Assembly: GCA_003993805.1 (NCBI GenBank)
Contig: RSEF01000003.1
Span: 42,901,415 to 42,965,414, forward strand
Length of the DNA: 64,000 bases
Direction of reading: 5' to 3'
DNA from: Himantopus leucocephalus
Taxonomy: Eukaryota > Chordata > Aves > Charadriiformes > Recurvirostridae
Shown: in pieces, positions 1 to 11,437 of the stretch
Layout of the letters: each line of letters opens with the position of its first letter
How positions within the stretch are numbered: the stretch's first letter is position 1
Made by a program: the position numbers and the translations under genes
Notes under the pieces: generated by a model
Seen by the model: only the letters and a program-made list of their open reading frames with translations
What the model was told of the DNA's origin: nothing
The model's database searches: none

Positions 1-206
1 CTCTGTGAGACACCCGGCCCAGGGCTGGACGCGGGGCCGCCGGTGAACACTGGACACTTCCACTCCCCGGCGGCGGCCCCCTCCCGCCCAACGGCGCGAG
101 GTGGCGGGGGGGGGTGACCCGCGGCGCTGCCTAACGCAACCACGTAGCGCCGGGCTAGCGCGGCCCCAGCCCGGGCCACTGCATGTTACCGGCGGCGGCG
201 GCCCCC

Positions 207-285
207 ACGGGACGGGACGGGACGGGACGGGACGGGACGGGACGGGACGGGACGGGACGGGACGGGACGGGACGGGACGGGACGG
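207..285 (+). repeat. (GGGAC)n tandem repeat, about 16 copies
   Basis: A 5-bp unit GGGAC is repeated almost perfectly for 79 bp, about 100 bp upstream of the ER-stress element. The plus strand has many consecutive G3 runs separated by two bases, which fits the G-quadruplex pattern. Copy number is likely to vary between individuals and may be misassembled. Long open frames that cross it in several frames are products of the repeat and are not genes. Confidence 0.95.
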
Positions 286-379
286 TTCGCCGCCATCGCC
301 CCCGCGCGTGCCTCCCCTCACACGTCGGCGCGCGCACGCCCCCGGCAGCCCCTCACTCGCCGCTTGTTTTGGAGGCGCG

Positions 380-398
380 CGTGGTCCTCTCCCATTGG
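380..398 (-). promoter_or_regulatory. ER stress response element (ERSE)
   Basis: The plus strand reads CGTGG, nine bases, then ATTGG, which on the minus strand is the exact ERSE consensus CCAAT-N9-CCACG. In vertebrates this element is bound by NF-Y at CCAAT together with ATF6 or XBP1 at CCACG, and ERSEs work in either orientation. It lies about 415 bp upstream of the ERO1B start codon. ERO1B is a known unfolded-protein-response target, so both sequence and context fit. Confidence 0.85.
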
Positions 399-466
399 GC
401 GCCGCGCCGCACCCCGCCCGGCCCCGCCCCTGCCCCTGCCGCGGCGGGGGTTGCGCGCGCGCGCGG

Positions 467-485
467 ACTACAGTTCCCAGGATGC
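467..485 (+). promoter_or_regulatory. ZNF143/THAP11 (SBS-type) site
   Basis: ACTACAGTTCCCAGGATGC differs at two positions from the known promoter motif ACTACAATTCCCAGCATGC, which is bound by ZNF143 and THAP11 with HCFC1. It is about 70 bp downstream of the ERSE and 330 bp upstream of the ATG, a usual position near the start site of CpG-island promoters. Confidence 0.75.
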
Positions 486-812
486 CGCGCGCGGCCGCCG
501 GAGGAGCGGGCGGTTGGGCGGCCGTGCGGGTGGCGGCGGCGGCGGTGGCTGCGCGCGAGGACGTTGTGTGCGCGCCGGTGCTGTGGCGGCGGCAGCGCGC
601 GGGCAGGTTGAGGTGAGCGCGGCGCCCTCGCCCGACAGCTCCCGCCGCAGGCAGGAGCGGCCGCGCCGGGAGGAGACGCTGCTACCGCCGCCCAGCTTCG
701 GTTCGTCCGCCCGTCTCCTTCCTGTGGCGGCGGCGGCGGCTGCTGCTGCGCGGTGGGGCGAGGGCCGCCCTCCCCCGTCAGCCGCGGCGGGCGGAGCGGC
801 GGCAGCAGCAGC

Positions 813-911
813 ATGAGCGGCGGCGGTGCCGCCCGGGGCACAGCGGCGAGGGCACGGTTGGCAGCGCGGCTGCTGGCGCTGCTCAGCTGCGTCCTGACAG
901 CCGAGGCCCAG
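813..911 (+). CDS. ERO1B: ERO1B coding exon 1: start and signal peptide
   Basis: ERO1B (ERO1-like protein beta) is an FAD-dependent thiol oxidase of the ER lumen. It reoxidises protein disulfide isomerase and reduces oxygen to hydrogen peroxide, driving disulfide formation in secretory cells. This exon encodes 33 residues starting MSGGGAARG, with a basic n-region, a hydrophobic core around residues 16-29 (LAARLLALLSCVLT) and a likely cleavage site near AEA-Q. The ATG has A at -3. The exon ends CAG|GTAGGA in phase 0, exactly before the residue that opens exon 2. Human ERO1B also ends this segment with EAQ before VTGVLDDC, which separates it from ERO1A, whose mature N-terminus has an extra cysteine pair. 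The signal peptide itself is poorly conserved, so the identity rests on the joined downstream exons. Confidence 0.85.
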
Positions 912-3900
912 GTAGGAACCAGCGGCGGTTGGGGACGATGCGGCAGGGTCCCCTCGTGGCGGCGGTTGGGGCGGGGGAGGAAGAGAGGGTGGCCGGGCAG
1001 GGATGCCCCACGGGCTGTGGGTAGGGCTGCGGACCGCTGCCTGAGGGAAAGGAGAGCGGAGGTCCTCCCTGTGGGAGGGTCGTGGGGGAGAGGGCAGCTT
1101 GGGGCCGCGTCTTGTGCAGCCTTCCCGGCGGCGAAGTCTGGGGATCCCTCGCTGAAGTCTGTAGCCCGCGTCCTTCCTATTCGATACCCTGCGGTTGCTA
1201 CTTGCTGGGATCCAGCCCGGGGCCTCCGGTCTGTGGGGCTCTGCTGCTACAGTGAGGGAAGAAGTTGGTTGACCTGGGAACCACTGGTAGTACCCTTAAA
1301 TAACGGTCCGGCTACACAGAGGAGTTGTTTAATCTAGGTAGCACTGCTTGCTGTCTGTGGGGTGTTGTGTTAAGGAGCTCTGGAGTGGAACGTACACTTC
1401 GCTTTTAGGCAGAAACTTCGCTGTCCTTATGAAGTTGGTGAGAAGCCATATGTTCGAATGGCAGTATCAGTGCCCAGGCTTAGTTTGTGTTTAGGTCGTG
1501 TCTGTTTGCCCGTATTACCGAGAAGGATGAGTGCCCCTTTCTGTAAACTGTCTTTATGGCTTCAGAAGGACAGGTGTCTGTAGTTGGGAGTTTGCTATTC
1601 ATCAGCAGTATGACTGTGACTGAAATAATATGTGGTGTCAAGCAGGGAAGGATTTCACCTGGGCCAAAGACATTAGAGTGAGTTTATATGAAAGTACTAT
1701 GTCCACGTAGAGCAAAGTTTGTCTTCTGTATCTGATTATTATTTTTCTTCTATCTTCTAAATTTCTGCTTTGTATAACATGCTATATTGTAAGTGACCAT
1801 CCAAAGCAGTGACTAGAGTAGTCTAGCATAGATAGCTTTTATTGCAGGTTTTTTTGGTTATAAGTTGTGGTTTTCTCAGGTCTAAAAATTCCTTATTTTA
1901 GTAGCTATTTTAGCATAACTAAATGCTAATTGAATTGAGATTCCTAAAGAAGCCATTAACAAACTGGCATGATATTCTTATGACGCTTGGCAGAGAGATT
2001 GGTTGTTGCTATTTCATAAAATTGTTAACATATTATATTCAGAGTTTAAATACCTGGAGTTTGACTTGTACAGGGAAAAGATAAGCTAGCCATTAGTTCT
2101 TGGAGTCATGTTACCTATTGCTTTTCCTTCATTGTGCAGCTATGGCAAAGTAAAACATTAAGGAACAAAACAAGGTGTCCCAGGTGGTCTTCTAATTGTT
2201 GAAGCAATTAAAGTACAACAACCTGATAACACTAATAAGGTTGTTTGTATGATTGCTTGGTAGTATATGCATTTATTCCTTTCTTCTTAATGTTGAAGTG
2301 CTGAATACATTTCTCTTTCCAGATTTCATAAGGAGAAATTGATGCAGGTTGGACGTTGACCTTTTCTTCTGAAAGGTTGATTTATCTTGGAGAAGATAAG
2401 TTAGAAGTTTAACATCTCCTGTACAGCTCTGATATCTGTACAAGAACTAAACTAGGTTTGACGGTACATGGAAATACTCTGATAAGCATATTGGAAATAC
2501 AGAAGAAGTAGCAGCTATTCAATGTCAGACGACTTCTTGAACACAAGTTATAGTAGGCTAATGCTTTTAGAGTTTATCATAGAGTTCAAAGTAATTAACA
2601 GATGAAAAGAAAGCTTGATACTTGGCCATTGTAATAAAAGTTGTGATAACTTACAGTACAATTTGGCTCTATATTTGTGGACTAAGTTAACTAGTACAGT
2701 TCAGTTAAAAAAAGAGCAAAATACCAATTGTGTGAATAACAAAGTAGGGCTTGCAATAGGTAATTTTAACTGTGTAATACACTATTCTTATTTTGATATC
2801 TCCAGTTTGAAAAAGAATTCACTGGAAGATCCAGGTGTCAACAAAAATGAAACCATTTTTCTGCATGTTCTTAGAGTGTTCCATCATTACTCAAGTGAGA
2901 GCGCTGATGATTACACCTGGACTAATAAAAAAACCTCTAACTGGGGTACTTGAAGCCTGTGTTGCTGTTGTATTAGTGTGCTATGAACTGAGTCCACTGA
3001 TGTGCAGTATTGGTGTTTCATATGCGCTGTCAAACCATTTTATAAATCATGGTTTGGTACAGATATAGCATAGTTTAATTTTAGAGCATGCCTTCCAAGG
3101 AAACATTGATTTTGCTATTTTATGTATACAGGGAGCTAACTGTTCCAGTTTTGAAAAAGTCATGAGAAAGAAATGGAGAATTTTGTTTGCTTCCTCTTGT
3201 TACACTAAATTTATTTTTCTCTTAATAATTTCTTAGACTGGTTCTAGTTTTGGGGAAGGGTTTATTTCTGAAACTTCATAATGTTCTAAGTAAACCATGC
3301 TGCATTTTGAAAGATGTTCTTAGAATTGAGATTTTATCAGAGACATCTGGCAAAGGTGTGACCTCCATCAGTTTGCCGTCTTAGTTGAATAAAAAGACTG
3401 AAGCTTTTTATTTTTCCATGGGAGTTTGACACTGAGTGTAACTACTGCATGTTTATTTGGAACATTTTCCTCTGAAAAAGCATTTTCAGTTTTGCATAGA
3501 TGGTAAAAATATTTTTGTAAGCAGTGGATAACTTCATGAGGTGGTCGTCAAAATACTTTCCTACTCTTTGTCTTCTGAATCCAAAGAAAATGTCTTGGAT
3601 CTTTCCTACTGCTTTCAGCTTAATAAATTATTGCTCTTCACGTAAGGTTTATCCTGTTTATTATAGTTTAATAATATTTGAGCAAATGTTCAGAGTTATC
3701 TTTTTGCCTTTTTATATTATAATTAAAAGTACTGCTGTTTGTTTTGTGGTATGGTGATACCAGTAAAGACTGCAAAATTAATTTCTGCCTACGTGTGACC
3801 AATAAGAAAATTTGAAATTTTTAATGAGATCATTGTAGATTAAAATGCATGGGGTTTTTATTTCTGTAAGTATCAATAATAACAAATTTTGTCTTCTGAC

Positions 3901-5606
3901 TTTGAAGTTGGCAATCATGTGGGCTGTGAGCTTTCTTGCCTTTGTGAAAAACCAGTAATTGTACATAGTCTCTTTCATAGCTGTTTGCCCAGGTCTGAAG
4001 TTAGATAACATTAACAAAGGCAAGCATAACAGCATAGAAGACTTTGGGTAAAGTAACTTCCCTTAAATGAGTTTTACTTCACTGCCATATCTACTCTGCA
4101 GAACTGTGACCGCCTATTTAGTGCCTCAGGAAGAGTAGGTTCTACGTAAGGTGAATTTTCTACTTAAATGCTTTATTGCCATACCCTCACCTCTTTATTC
4201 TCACAGGGGGTTGGGGGAAATCCATTTCCCAGGCCTCCTTTATGCTTCATAAAAGAGCAGAAGCCTACAATTCAGTTTCTAGTAACTCTTTTACATCAAG
4301 CTTGGTTACATAAGGGTATCTGTTCTGTGAAGTAGTGGAGTGATTTATCATGCATAAAACAGATTAGATGATTTCATAATCTCATCTATGTGAAATCTGT
4401 GGAGAAAAAAAAGCCACAAAATATTTTTCATCTCCATTTGCACATAACCTTTTAATTGTGAGAAGGTCTTCTAACCCCTTTGTAAGATACAAGATGCGCG
4501 GGCCTTCCTATTTTATATGCTTTCTAGGCCATTGTGTGTGTTGAATTTCCTGTCTGGCTGAAGAATAGTAGTAGTAAACAGTGTTTGGTTCCATTCACTT
4601 AGATATGGTCTAAAGCCTTCAAACTTACGTTTGAAAGGCCTTTCAAACATGTTTGTAGTTGTTTAAGAAACTATGCTTAGAAGTAGTTAGTTTAGATTTA
4701 ATGAAATTTATCATACAAATGTTCGTAGAATCACACTTTCAGTGTTTCTGCATTTCACTGAGACACTGTCTTAGCAAAAGTCTTGCCATAGCTTAGTCTA
4801 CTAAGTTAGTTGGGCCTGTCCTCTCTGCTACTTGCACAGTCCTGCCTTCCTCTCCTGTGCTGGCAATAGCACTTCTGCACTTGTGTGCACCCCGTTTCGT
4901 AGAGGTGGTCTTAAGCTAGTGCAGTGCCTTGAACCAGCTTGCTGTCCTAGCACAAGAAGAGGGAAGGGTCCTGCAAAGTTCAGACTTAGTTTCACAGTAG
5001 ATTTACAGCCTTACAATATAGGTGCATGCACCTGCTTTTCCTTGTATTTATTTGTAGAATTTAACTGAGTTACTAACTTCTTGGGCACAGAGGTACCTAT
5101 TCCTCTTTCTCCTATGCCCCTAAAGAAACTAGCTGGAGTGTTCTTACACTTTGAGAATTATAAGACAACAATGCATGATTGTGGGTTTTTTTAGGCAATT
5201 CAATTAATGAGCATTTGGTAGGAGAATACTTGGTATGCTACTCTGATGTTCTAATAAACCGTGTCTTCGTAGTTTGGAAAATCTTGCTCATTCTGCAGAA
5301 AGTTCTATATGCTGAATCTGTCAACAAATTTTGGCGCTGAAAGTGGTAATCTGGCTAACGTTGATTCAGCATTGCATTTGGAGGTGGACTTAAGCTCAAA
5401 AAAAGTGCTGAGGTCTGTTATTTTCTAATTCTGAGTGTGAAAGGTATGTTGTAGAGTATTTTAATGACGAGAAATAAATTATTTGCTATGGAACTGCATT
5501 TCACTAGTATTTCTTTTGACTGCCAGTTTATTTTCTTTAGAGGATTTTTCTGTAGTTAATGTTGCACTTCTTCACTAAAAACAAATTTTTATATATTTTT
5601 TAATAG
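912..5606 (+). other. ERO1B: ERO1B intron 1
   Basis: The intron runs from a GTAGGA donor to a TTTTTTAATAG acceptor. Its first few hundred bases belong to the CpG island and the rest is AT-rich. It contains a perfect 20-bp palindrome at 4629-4648. I see no other gene, recognisable transposon or RNA gene in it; the short open frames present are of the length expected by chance. Confidence 0.8.
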
Positions 5607-5726
5607 CTCACAGGAGTCCTAGATGATTGTTTATGTGACATAGAAAGCATCGATGACTTCAATACTTTCAAGATCTTCCCCAAAATACAGAAACTGCAAG
5701 AACGTGTTTACTTCAGATATTACAAG
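5607..5726 (+). CDS. ERO1B: ERO1B coding exon 2
   Basis: Forty residues (34-73 of the product), [20 protein letters not shown] at the start and VYFRYYK at the end, nearly identical to the matching human ERO1B segment as I recall it. The DDCLCD motif (Cys41 and Cys43) is the N-terminal cysteine pair of the ERO1 family, and the YFRYYK block leads into the conserved core. Flanks are a pyrimidine-rich AATAG acceptor and a GTACAA donor, both phase 0. ERO1A has DDCTCDVE and RLFPRLQ in this place, so the beta paralogue is clearly favoured. Confidence 0.97.
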
Positions 5727-8700
5727 GTACAATTAGAATGGTATTTTCCTGAATAATTTAAATAAAATCCAGAAAATATAGGGAGGGTTACATATCAACT
5801 CAACTTGTCTGTATTAAGTTGTCTTTTAGAAGCCCACAGCTCTTCAATTTGGTTGTAGCAGATTTTCAGTCCCTGACAGTTATGTTGGTAATAAGTCATG
5901 TTTGCTGTGTTAATCCGGGAATCAGTGACAGTAAATCATGACTGCTTTCATTCAACTGATAAGTGGTAATTTTAAAGCTAGTATCTTTGTACTGCTGCAT
6001 CTAGAAAAGAATTGTATATTAGCAACTTTCTGACAGCATGCAGTACTTGTCTCCTAAGAAATGTGCATAATTTGAAATGGAAATATTGCAATGATTTCTT
6101 TTCTTATCAGTTGCTGTCTGAGTTTTGATTTTCGTGTTTGTTATCTAGAGAACCATTGCTCCTTTGAAGAATAAGTAAAAATATTCAACTTTCAAGTAGC
6201 ATGTAATACCACTTTTTTATGACTTAAAACATTTTTTTCTCTGTATTAGAATCTGATGAGCAAAATAACACTTTGAAGCCTAGGAGTTCTGTTTTCAGAC
6301 ATGCTTAACTTGAAAATGAGGTTGCATTTTGACTGAGCTAATCAGACAGTTGTCTGCCACTGGAAAAAGGAGGTTCCACTCCTTTAGAGGAGACCGTCCT
6401 GCCTTTTTAGCCTGTCCCTCCTCCTAGTTCTTGGGCTTGTCTGACTGTGCATTAAGCCAATGCATCTGTTTTTAACCTGGTAGATTTTTAGTTTGGATCT
6501 TTGGGTTTGGGGGTTTTGGGGAGTTTTCTGTTGGTTTGTTGTTTCTTTTTTCCAGGATGTAGCAAGTTATCTAGCTGATCTGGAATCAGACAAGTATTAA
6601 ACTCATGCAAGATGCAGTTATGAATGAGGAAGGAGAAAAAGCGTTAGAATCTTCCCTTTCTAGTCTGAGCAGGCAGTAATGTGTAACTTCACCCTGAATC
6701 TCCTCCTGCTACATGATACGGTTCTAACTTCACCCATCAGGAGAAACAAGATATGTGCAACTTCAGTGATAATACGTCATGGTAGTGGTAATTAGATTCT
6801 TCACAGGCAACAGAAAGATACAAACTGAAGTAATTGTGGAAGAGGAGTGACAGGTATACAAGGTTTTATACAACAGTAATTTAATCCTGCAAATTTAGAG
6901 CTAATGTTCATTTCAACAGCAGTTCTGCAGATCGTACTTTAATGATGTGTTTTAATCCTACCTTATCTTTCATACTGTTCTTCCTAATAGGTGGGGAATG
7001 ACAAAGGCCAGTGTGCAGTCCACCCATCATCACGTATTATTTAGTATTTCCATTTGTGACAGGGAAGAATTTGTGTTAAACAAGCAAACTGATTAAGTCA
7101 GAACGTTTTTCACCCTTTCCCCTCTGAATAAGCAACAGAGTTTTATGATGTCCCTGCACAGAATCGTGGAAGTGCTATTAAGCACATAGATGGATGTGGA
7201 AATTGTGAGGGTAAGCAACGATCATCTAGGTCAACTACAGTGTTGCTAAATACTGAATAAGCATAGGGGGATTATATTTGTTTTGGGAGTGAAAACGCTC
7301 CTTCTCTGAAGTAATTTAATTTGTAATAGGAATTTGGATCATGAACTTTTGTAACTACAGTCACAGTAATCCCATTGTGTTACTAGTTCAACTGCCATAA
7401 AAGAACTCAAACTTTAATGTATAATACTGAATGGACTAGCTAGTTTTTATTTAAAGGCCAAAGAAAACTTTAGTTTTAAAGTCTTGCTGAAATTGTATGA
7501 GGTGGTTTCTAGATGATTAGTGGAACACTTGTTGTGTTTAGTGGAACACTTGTCGACACGACACATGACATAAAGGAATAAAAAAATTTTTCTTTGTATA
7601 GTTTTATACATCAAAACACACAAACTATGGTAGCCCTGTGATAAGGAATCTAGCTTTTAATCTGTGACAATATTTAATAATACTCTAAATTATAATAATG
7701 ACATCTAATACTTCAGGCCCTGAAGAAAGTAGAAGGGTGTTCTACGTAGTCAGTGCATGATTGGTATTGATTGAAGTGCAAGTGCCATATAACCTCAATT
7801 TGTCTCACAAGTGTGTCTGTGTGTGCTGGTTTTTAATGCTGTTGAATCATTCTGGAACTAGTATATCTTGATTTGCAGGTGTTATTTCTGAGTTAATCTG
7901 CAGATTAGACAGACTTCTATTCATATTGTTCCTCTGTGTAAGAACAGTGACTGCCTAGTTACTTGTATCTTCCTAAGTGTGTTAGCATTTTTTATTGTTA
8001 GAGTTTACTTTGAAGAAGGTTGTAGTCTGTGTTAGCTGGTCTTTTTTTTTGGTAGAAATCGGTGGGAGGGGCATGTTTTTTATAATACCTCTTATTGTGA
8101 AGGTGATGTAAAATGTAACACATTTTTGTGCTTTATTTAAAAAGATGAGTGATCATTTAACATATTTTTTTCTAGGAATGGTGTTTGTGGATTGAATAGA
8201 GGAAATTGAATGGAGGAAACCTGAAATCTCTGCTTTTGATGTATCTGTGCTAGCATGGCTTGAACTGTAACTAGAAGGCAGTTGTCATCACTCCTAAGAA
8301 GTCGTACCATCTGCTTAATGTCTCGTTAGGTTTTTTTAACCGAGGAATCTCTTTAACATTTTAAAGCTGAATTTATAATTCCTAGTCATGCTGAATAAGT
8401 ACATCATAATGGAAACCTGGAAAACAGTCTTTCCTTCAGATGTTATATAGCAGTTAATTTTGTAAGTGTATTTTGAAAATACAGAAAGAACTTACTTGCT
8501 GAAAGGTTTTGTAGAGGAATTCAGTATAATAAAGGGCAACTGAGCAAGTCAAACATTAAGTTTGACTCTTTGGGGATCTTTTGTGGTATTGACAGAACAT
8601 TTAAAGCAGGAGTTCTTTTTGTTTTGCTTTAGTTTGGGTAGGTAGAACCCAAAGAACAATTTATCCTTCAGGCATTAAAGGTTGTTTCTTTATTTCTGGT

Positions 8701-10872
8701 ACATAGTTTTGATTTTTCTTAGCTGTCAAAATTAAGAGAATAGACTGGAGGGAGAGTAAAATCTGGCTATAATTCGTCTCAGATTCTTCACATTGTGCCT
8801 GCTTTGTATCAGAGGCATATTGATCTAGTTTTCCTTATGCCTAGTATATTATGTATAATGCTGGGGAAAAAAATTGAATTTTATTTTTTTTTTTTATTAT
8901 TGCTGAGGCTCTGGTTTGAAAATTCAGTGAATGTAGCCATTTGGTTTCTATTACTGTATTCCCACCCCAAGAAACAGTCCACTTAGAGCAAATCACTGAT
9001 CCTGTATAAATGTACTCTGCCAGTTAAATGTGTGCAAAGCATACAGGATTTTTTTAATGGAAAAATTGTTCAAGACAGCTCCATGATTTCAGTTTTTCTC
9101 CAAATTAAAAGATTGAATAGTGTATTTCTTTTATTGTAGCAGGAACCCTTCAACTACCACATGCAGTGCACTCCAAGTTCATCAGAGTATGGGATTTAGA
9201 GTTCAGTTGCTAATTCTTTGCCTAAGGAGCTGCTCTGGCACTACTGTACTAGAAGTTTAAGCTTTGTTTCCTGTCTATGTTTCTCCTTATGTAAAGTGAG
9301 AGTATAGGATATAAATTACATGAATTAGAAATATGTTCCTACACATAAGAGAACGTGTTTTTCTGAAGACTAAATTGATGACGCATTTAGTCTCAATCTT
9401 TTAACATGTTAGGTGTAGCAACAATACTGTTCTTTATAGTGTGTGACAATTTATTGTACGGCTTGTATGTATTTTTTTCCATAAGATAGCGTAAGGATTA
9501 GTTTTCTGACTTAAGATTTATAGATTGAAATAATTTTTATAAGCACATTTATAATTCTTAAATTTTTGTGTTGAAACTGCTCTAGGACCTGATACCATCC
9601 TTGGGGTATGGGTCTTAATTTTGCAGTGTGTTTTATAGAACTGTTGCTGTGTCTGACTACAGAATCAAATCCAGTATCTTCAACAGTTTCAAACAAGAAG
9701 TGATATATCAAATCATTCAAGTTGTAGGTTGTTGCCTATAAGTAGTGACTTCAGTTGAATATCTTCATGAATAGTATTTATCAACTGAAAAAAACTAGTA
9801 CAAGCTGTGCTAAAGAAAAACAAAGTAGAAGAATAGAAGTATTTTTTGTTGTTTTTTTTTAATTACTTTGAAAGTTTTAAAACTGACTTTTTAACTGGAA
9901 AATAATGGTTGCTACTGAGGATAAATGCTTTGTCTTTTATTTGTAGTGTGAGATTTCAAAGATGGTGTACTTCTGCAGTGTTTCAGGTTGATCGTGCAGG
10001 AAAACTTTTAGTCTGTAGTCTTCAGTTTAGGAGCAGTGAGGTCAAAGTGTTTTTTATCACTACTGTTTGTTAGTATGTATAAGGCTAACGTAAAGGAGAG
10101 CTGTGATTTCATTTCTTTTTTTTCCCCACTGACTTTGACATTGACAATCCAAGTGAAATGTAGTAAAGTGTTTGATTCTCTTGCCATGTATTAGATACTA
10201 ATATATGTGATACTCCCTGCCTTTATTGTGTCATTTGATGACAAATAGGAGCGCTAATCATCACAGGATTTGCTGGTAATGTTTGTGAAGTGGTTTCTGT
10301 TCATTATTTATATTTGTACTATATCAGCTCTCTGATTTGAGGCCATTATGATACTCATTCTTCCTTGACTAGCTATGATGTGCAGTAATGAGTGCCTGTT
10401 TTTACTGCTTGAAATCTGAAATCATCCAAGCATTTATTTGAATCAGTATACTTGTGTACTACTGTCCTCCATCAAATGTATTCTCTTGTTCGGTATAGTA
10501 CAAATACAACTGATTGTAAGTACAACCATTGAAGAGCTGCATATGTCTGGTTTGCCTTCTTTTTAGTAGTTTATTTACTGCTTTGAAGTTATGTTAGTAG
10601 TAAGAGATTTAATTTGTGCTTTAATATACTATGTGTGTCCACTGGAAGCCATTATCACTAACAATTCCACTGCATCAAGCTTTAGCTTATATACTCAGAG
10701 GGAAAGTAGTTAAAAGAATCCAACCAACAAAACCCCCTAGACTTAAAGTACTAAATTTAACCCTTTTTCCTTGTATCCTCTCCTTTTATTTGAAAGGTTT
10801 TACTGAGAGCTCTTTCTTTTAAAGTTGCCTTAGGTAAATGTTGATTGTAAACTTTTGGTTTTGTATGTTTAG
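5727..10872 (+). other. ERO1B: ERO1B intron 2
   Basis: The intron is 5.1 kb, AT-rich, with a GTACAA donor and a TTGTATGTTTAG acceptor. I see no recognisable transposon, RNA gene or second coding region, only scattered T-runs. A short direct repeat of TAGTGGAACACTTGT occurs twice around 7516-7555. Confidence 0.8.
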
Positions 10873-10956
10873 GTGAACCTGAAGAGACCATGCCCATTTT
10901 GGGCTGATGATGGCCATTGTTCTATCAAAGATTGTCATGTAGAGCCTTGTCCAGAG
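10873..10956 (+). CDS. ERO1B: ERO1B coding exon 3, with shuttle cysteines
   Basis: Twenty-eight residues (74-101), starting [16 protein letters not shown] and ending CHVEPCPE. Cys80 corresponds to the conserved RPCPFW cysteine. Cys89 and Cys94 (CSIKDC) correspond to the outer shuttle disulfide that accepts electrons from protein disulfide isomerase, and Cys99 to the partner used in the regulatory, inactive disulfide state. All four are intact. The segment matches human ERO1B ([11 protein letters not shown]) and not ERO1A (CGRRDCAVKPC). The donor is GAG|GTATGG, phase 0. Confidence 0.97.
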
Positions 10957-11395
10957 GTATGGATTGAATACTATAAAATAGGAAAAAGTTGTTTGGTTAA
11001 TTGCTTGTTTGCTAATTTGTAGTGACTAGTACTATACTAATAATATTTACTAATGAAAACTTAAATTTAAATAAAAGAGTGACAATAAAATTATTTTCCA
11101 TTTCAAAAACAGAAATACAACCAAAGTATTTTAAGGTCTTAGTCATTTTACCAGTAAAACAAATAACTTTAAGAATAAGTCTCTTCTAAGCTCTAGCACT
11201 GTTTTGGATCTAACGTCTGTTATCCGAAACATCTGTTTCGGATATAACATGTTGAGAAGGTAAAGGACCAAGTTAATTATTTAAAAACAAGTTTGCTTTG
11301 ACCTCTGTAGGAATGATATTTAATTTGTAGATTTTAATCAAGCTTAATCATTTTTATGAACAATGTAAAATCTGTGATTTGTCTTTTGGTTTTAG
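10957..11395 (+). other. ERO1B: ERO1B intron 3, with hairpin
   Basis: A short 439-bp intron between the shuttle-cysteine exon and exon 4. Its one notable structure is a perfect 10-bp inverted repeat with a 4-base loop at 11221-11244. The acceptor is GGTTTTAG. Confidence 0.85.
11221..11244. repeat. Perfect hairpin in ERO1B intron 3
   Basis: The arms TATCCGAAAC and GTTTCGGATA are exact reverse complements around an ATCT loop; pairing can resume beyond the stem (TGT with ACA) after a small bulge. It lies about 150 bp upstream of the exon 4 acceptor. No function can be assigned from sequence. Confidence 0.9.
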
Positions 11396-11437
11396 AGCAA
11401 AATACCTGTTGGAATTAAAGCTGGGAGCTCTAATAAA
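11396..11437 (+). CDS. ERO1B: ERO1B coding exon 4 (last exon visible)
   Basis: Fourteen residues (102-115), SKIPVGIKAGSSNK, differing from the human ERO1B segment at one position (AGSSNK against AGHSNK). The acceptor is TTTTAG and the donor AAA|GTAAGT, both phase 0. The family length is about 465 residues, so roughly three quarters of the protein, including the FAD-binding core and the active-site CxxC, is not in this window. I read the following 2.1 kb up to the gap, and the other contigs on both strands, and did not find the next exon. Confidence 0.93.

Larger units (their letters stand above)
1..1150 (+). promoter_or_regulatory. ERO1B: CpG-island promoter of ERO1B
   Basis: This stretch is very GC-rich and dense in CpG, in sharp contrast to the AT-rich intron that follows from about 1300. 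It contains an inverted CCAAT box (394-398), two adjacent GC boxes (412-420 and 422-430), an ER-stress element and a ZNF143-type site, then the ERO1B start codon at 813. No TATA box is seen, so dispersed initiation roughly between 400 and 650 is likely, but the exact start cannot be read. After the ATG at 482, which lies inside the ZNF143 motif, the next ATG is the ERO1B start itself, so a leader starting downstream of that motif would have no upstream ATG. Confidence 0.85.

Noticed and set aside
101..841. Long overlapping frames on both strands at the ERO1B promoter
   Set aside because: Products of CpG-island composition and the GGGAC repeat; the true start at 813 is fixed by the in-frame exon chain.
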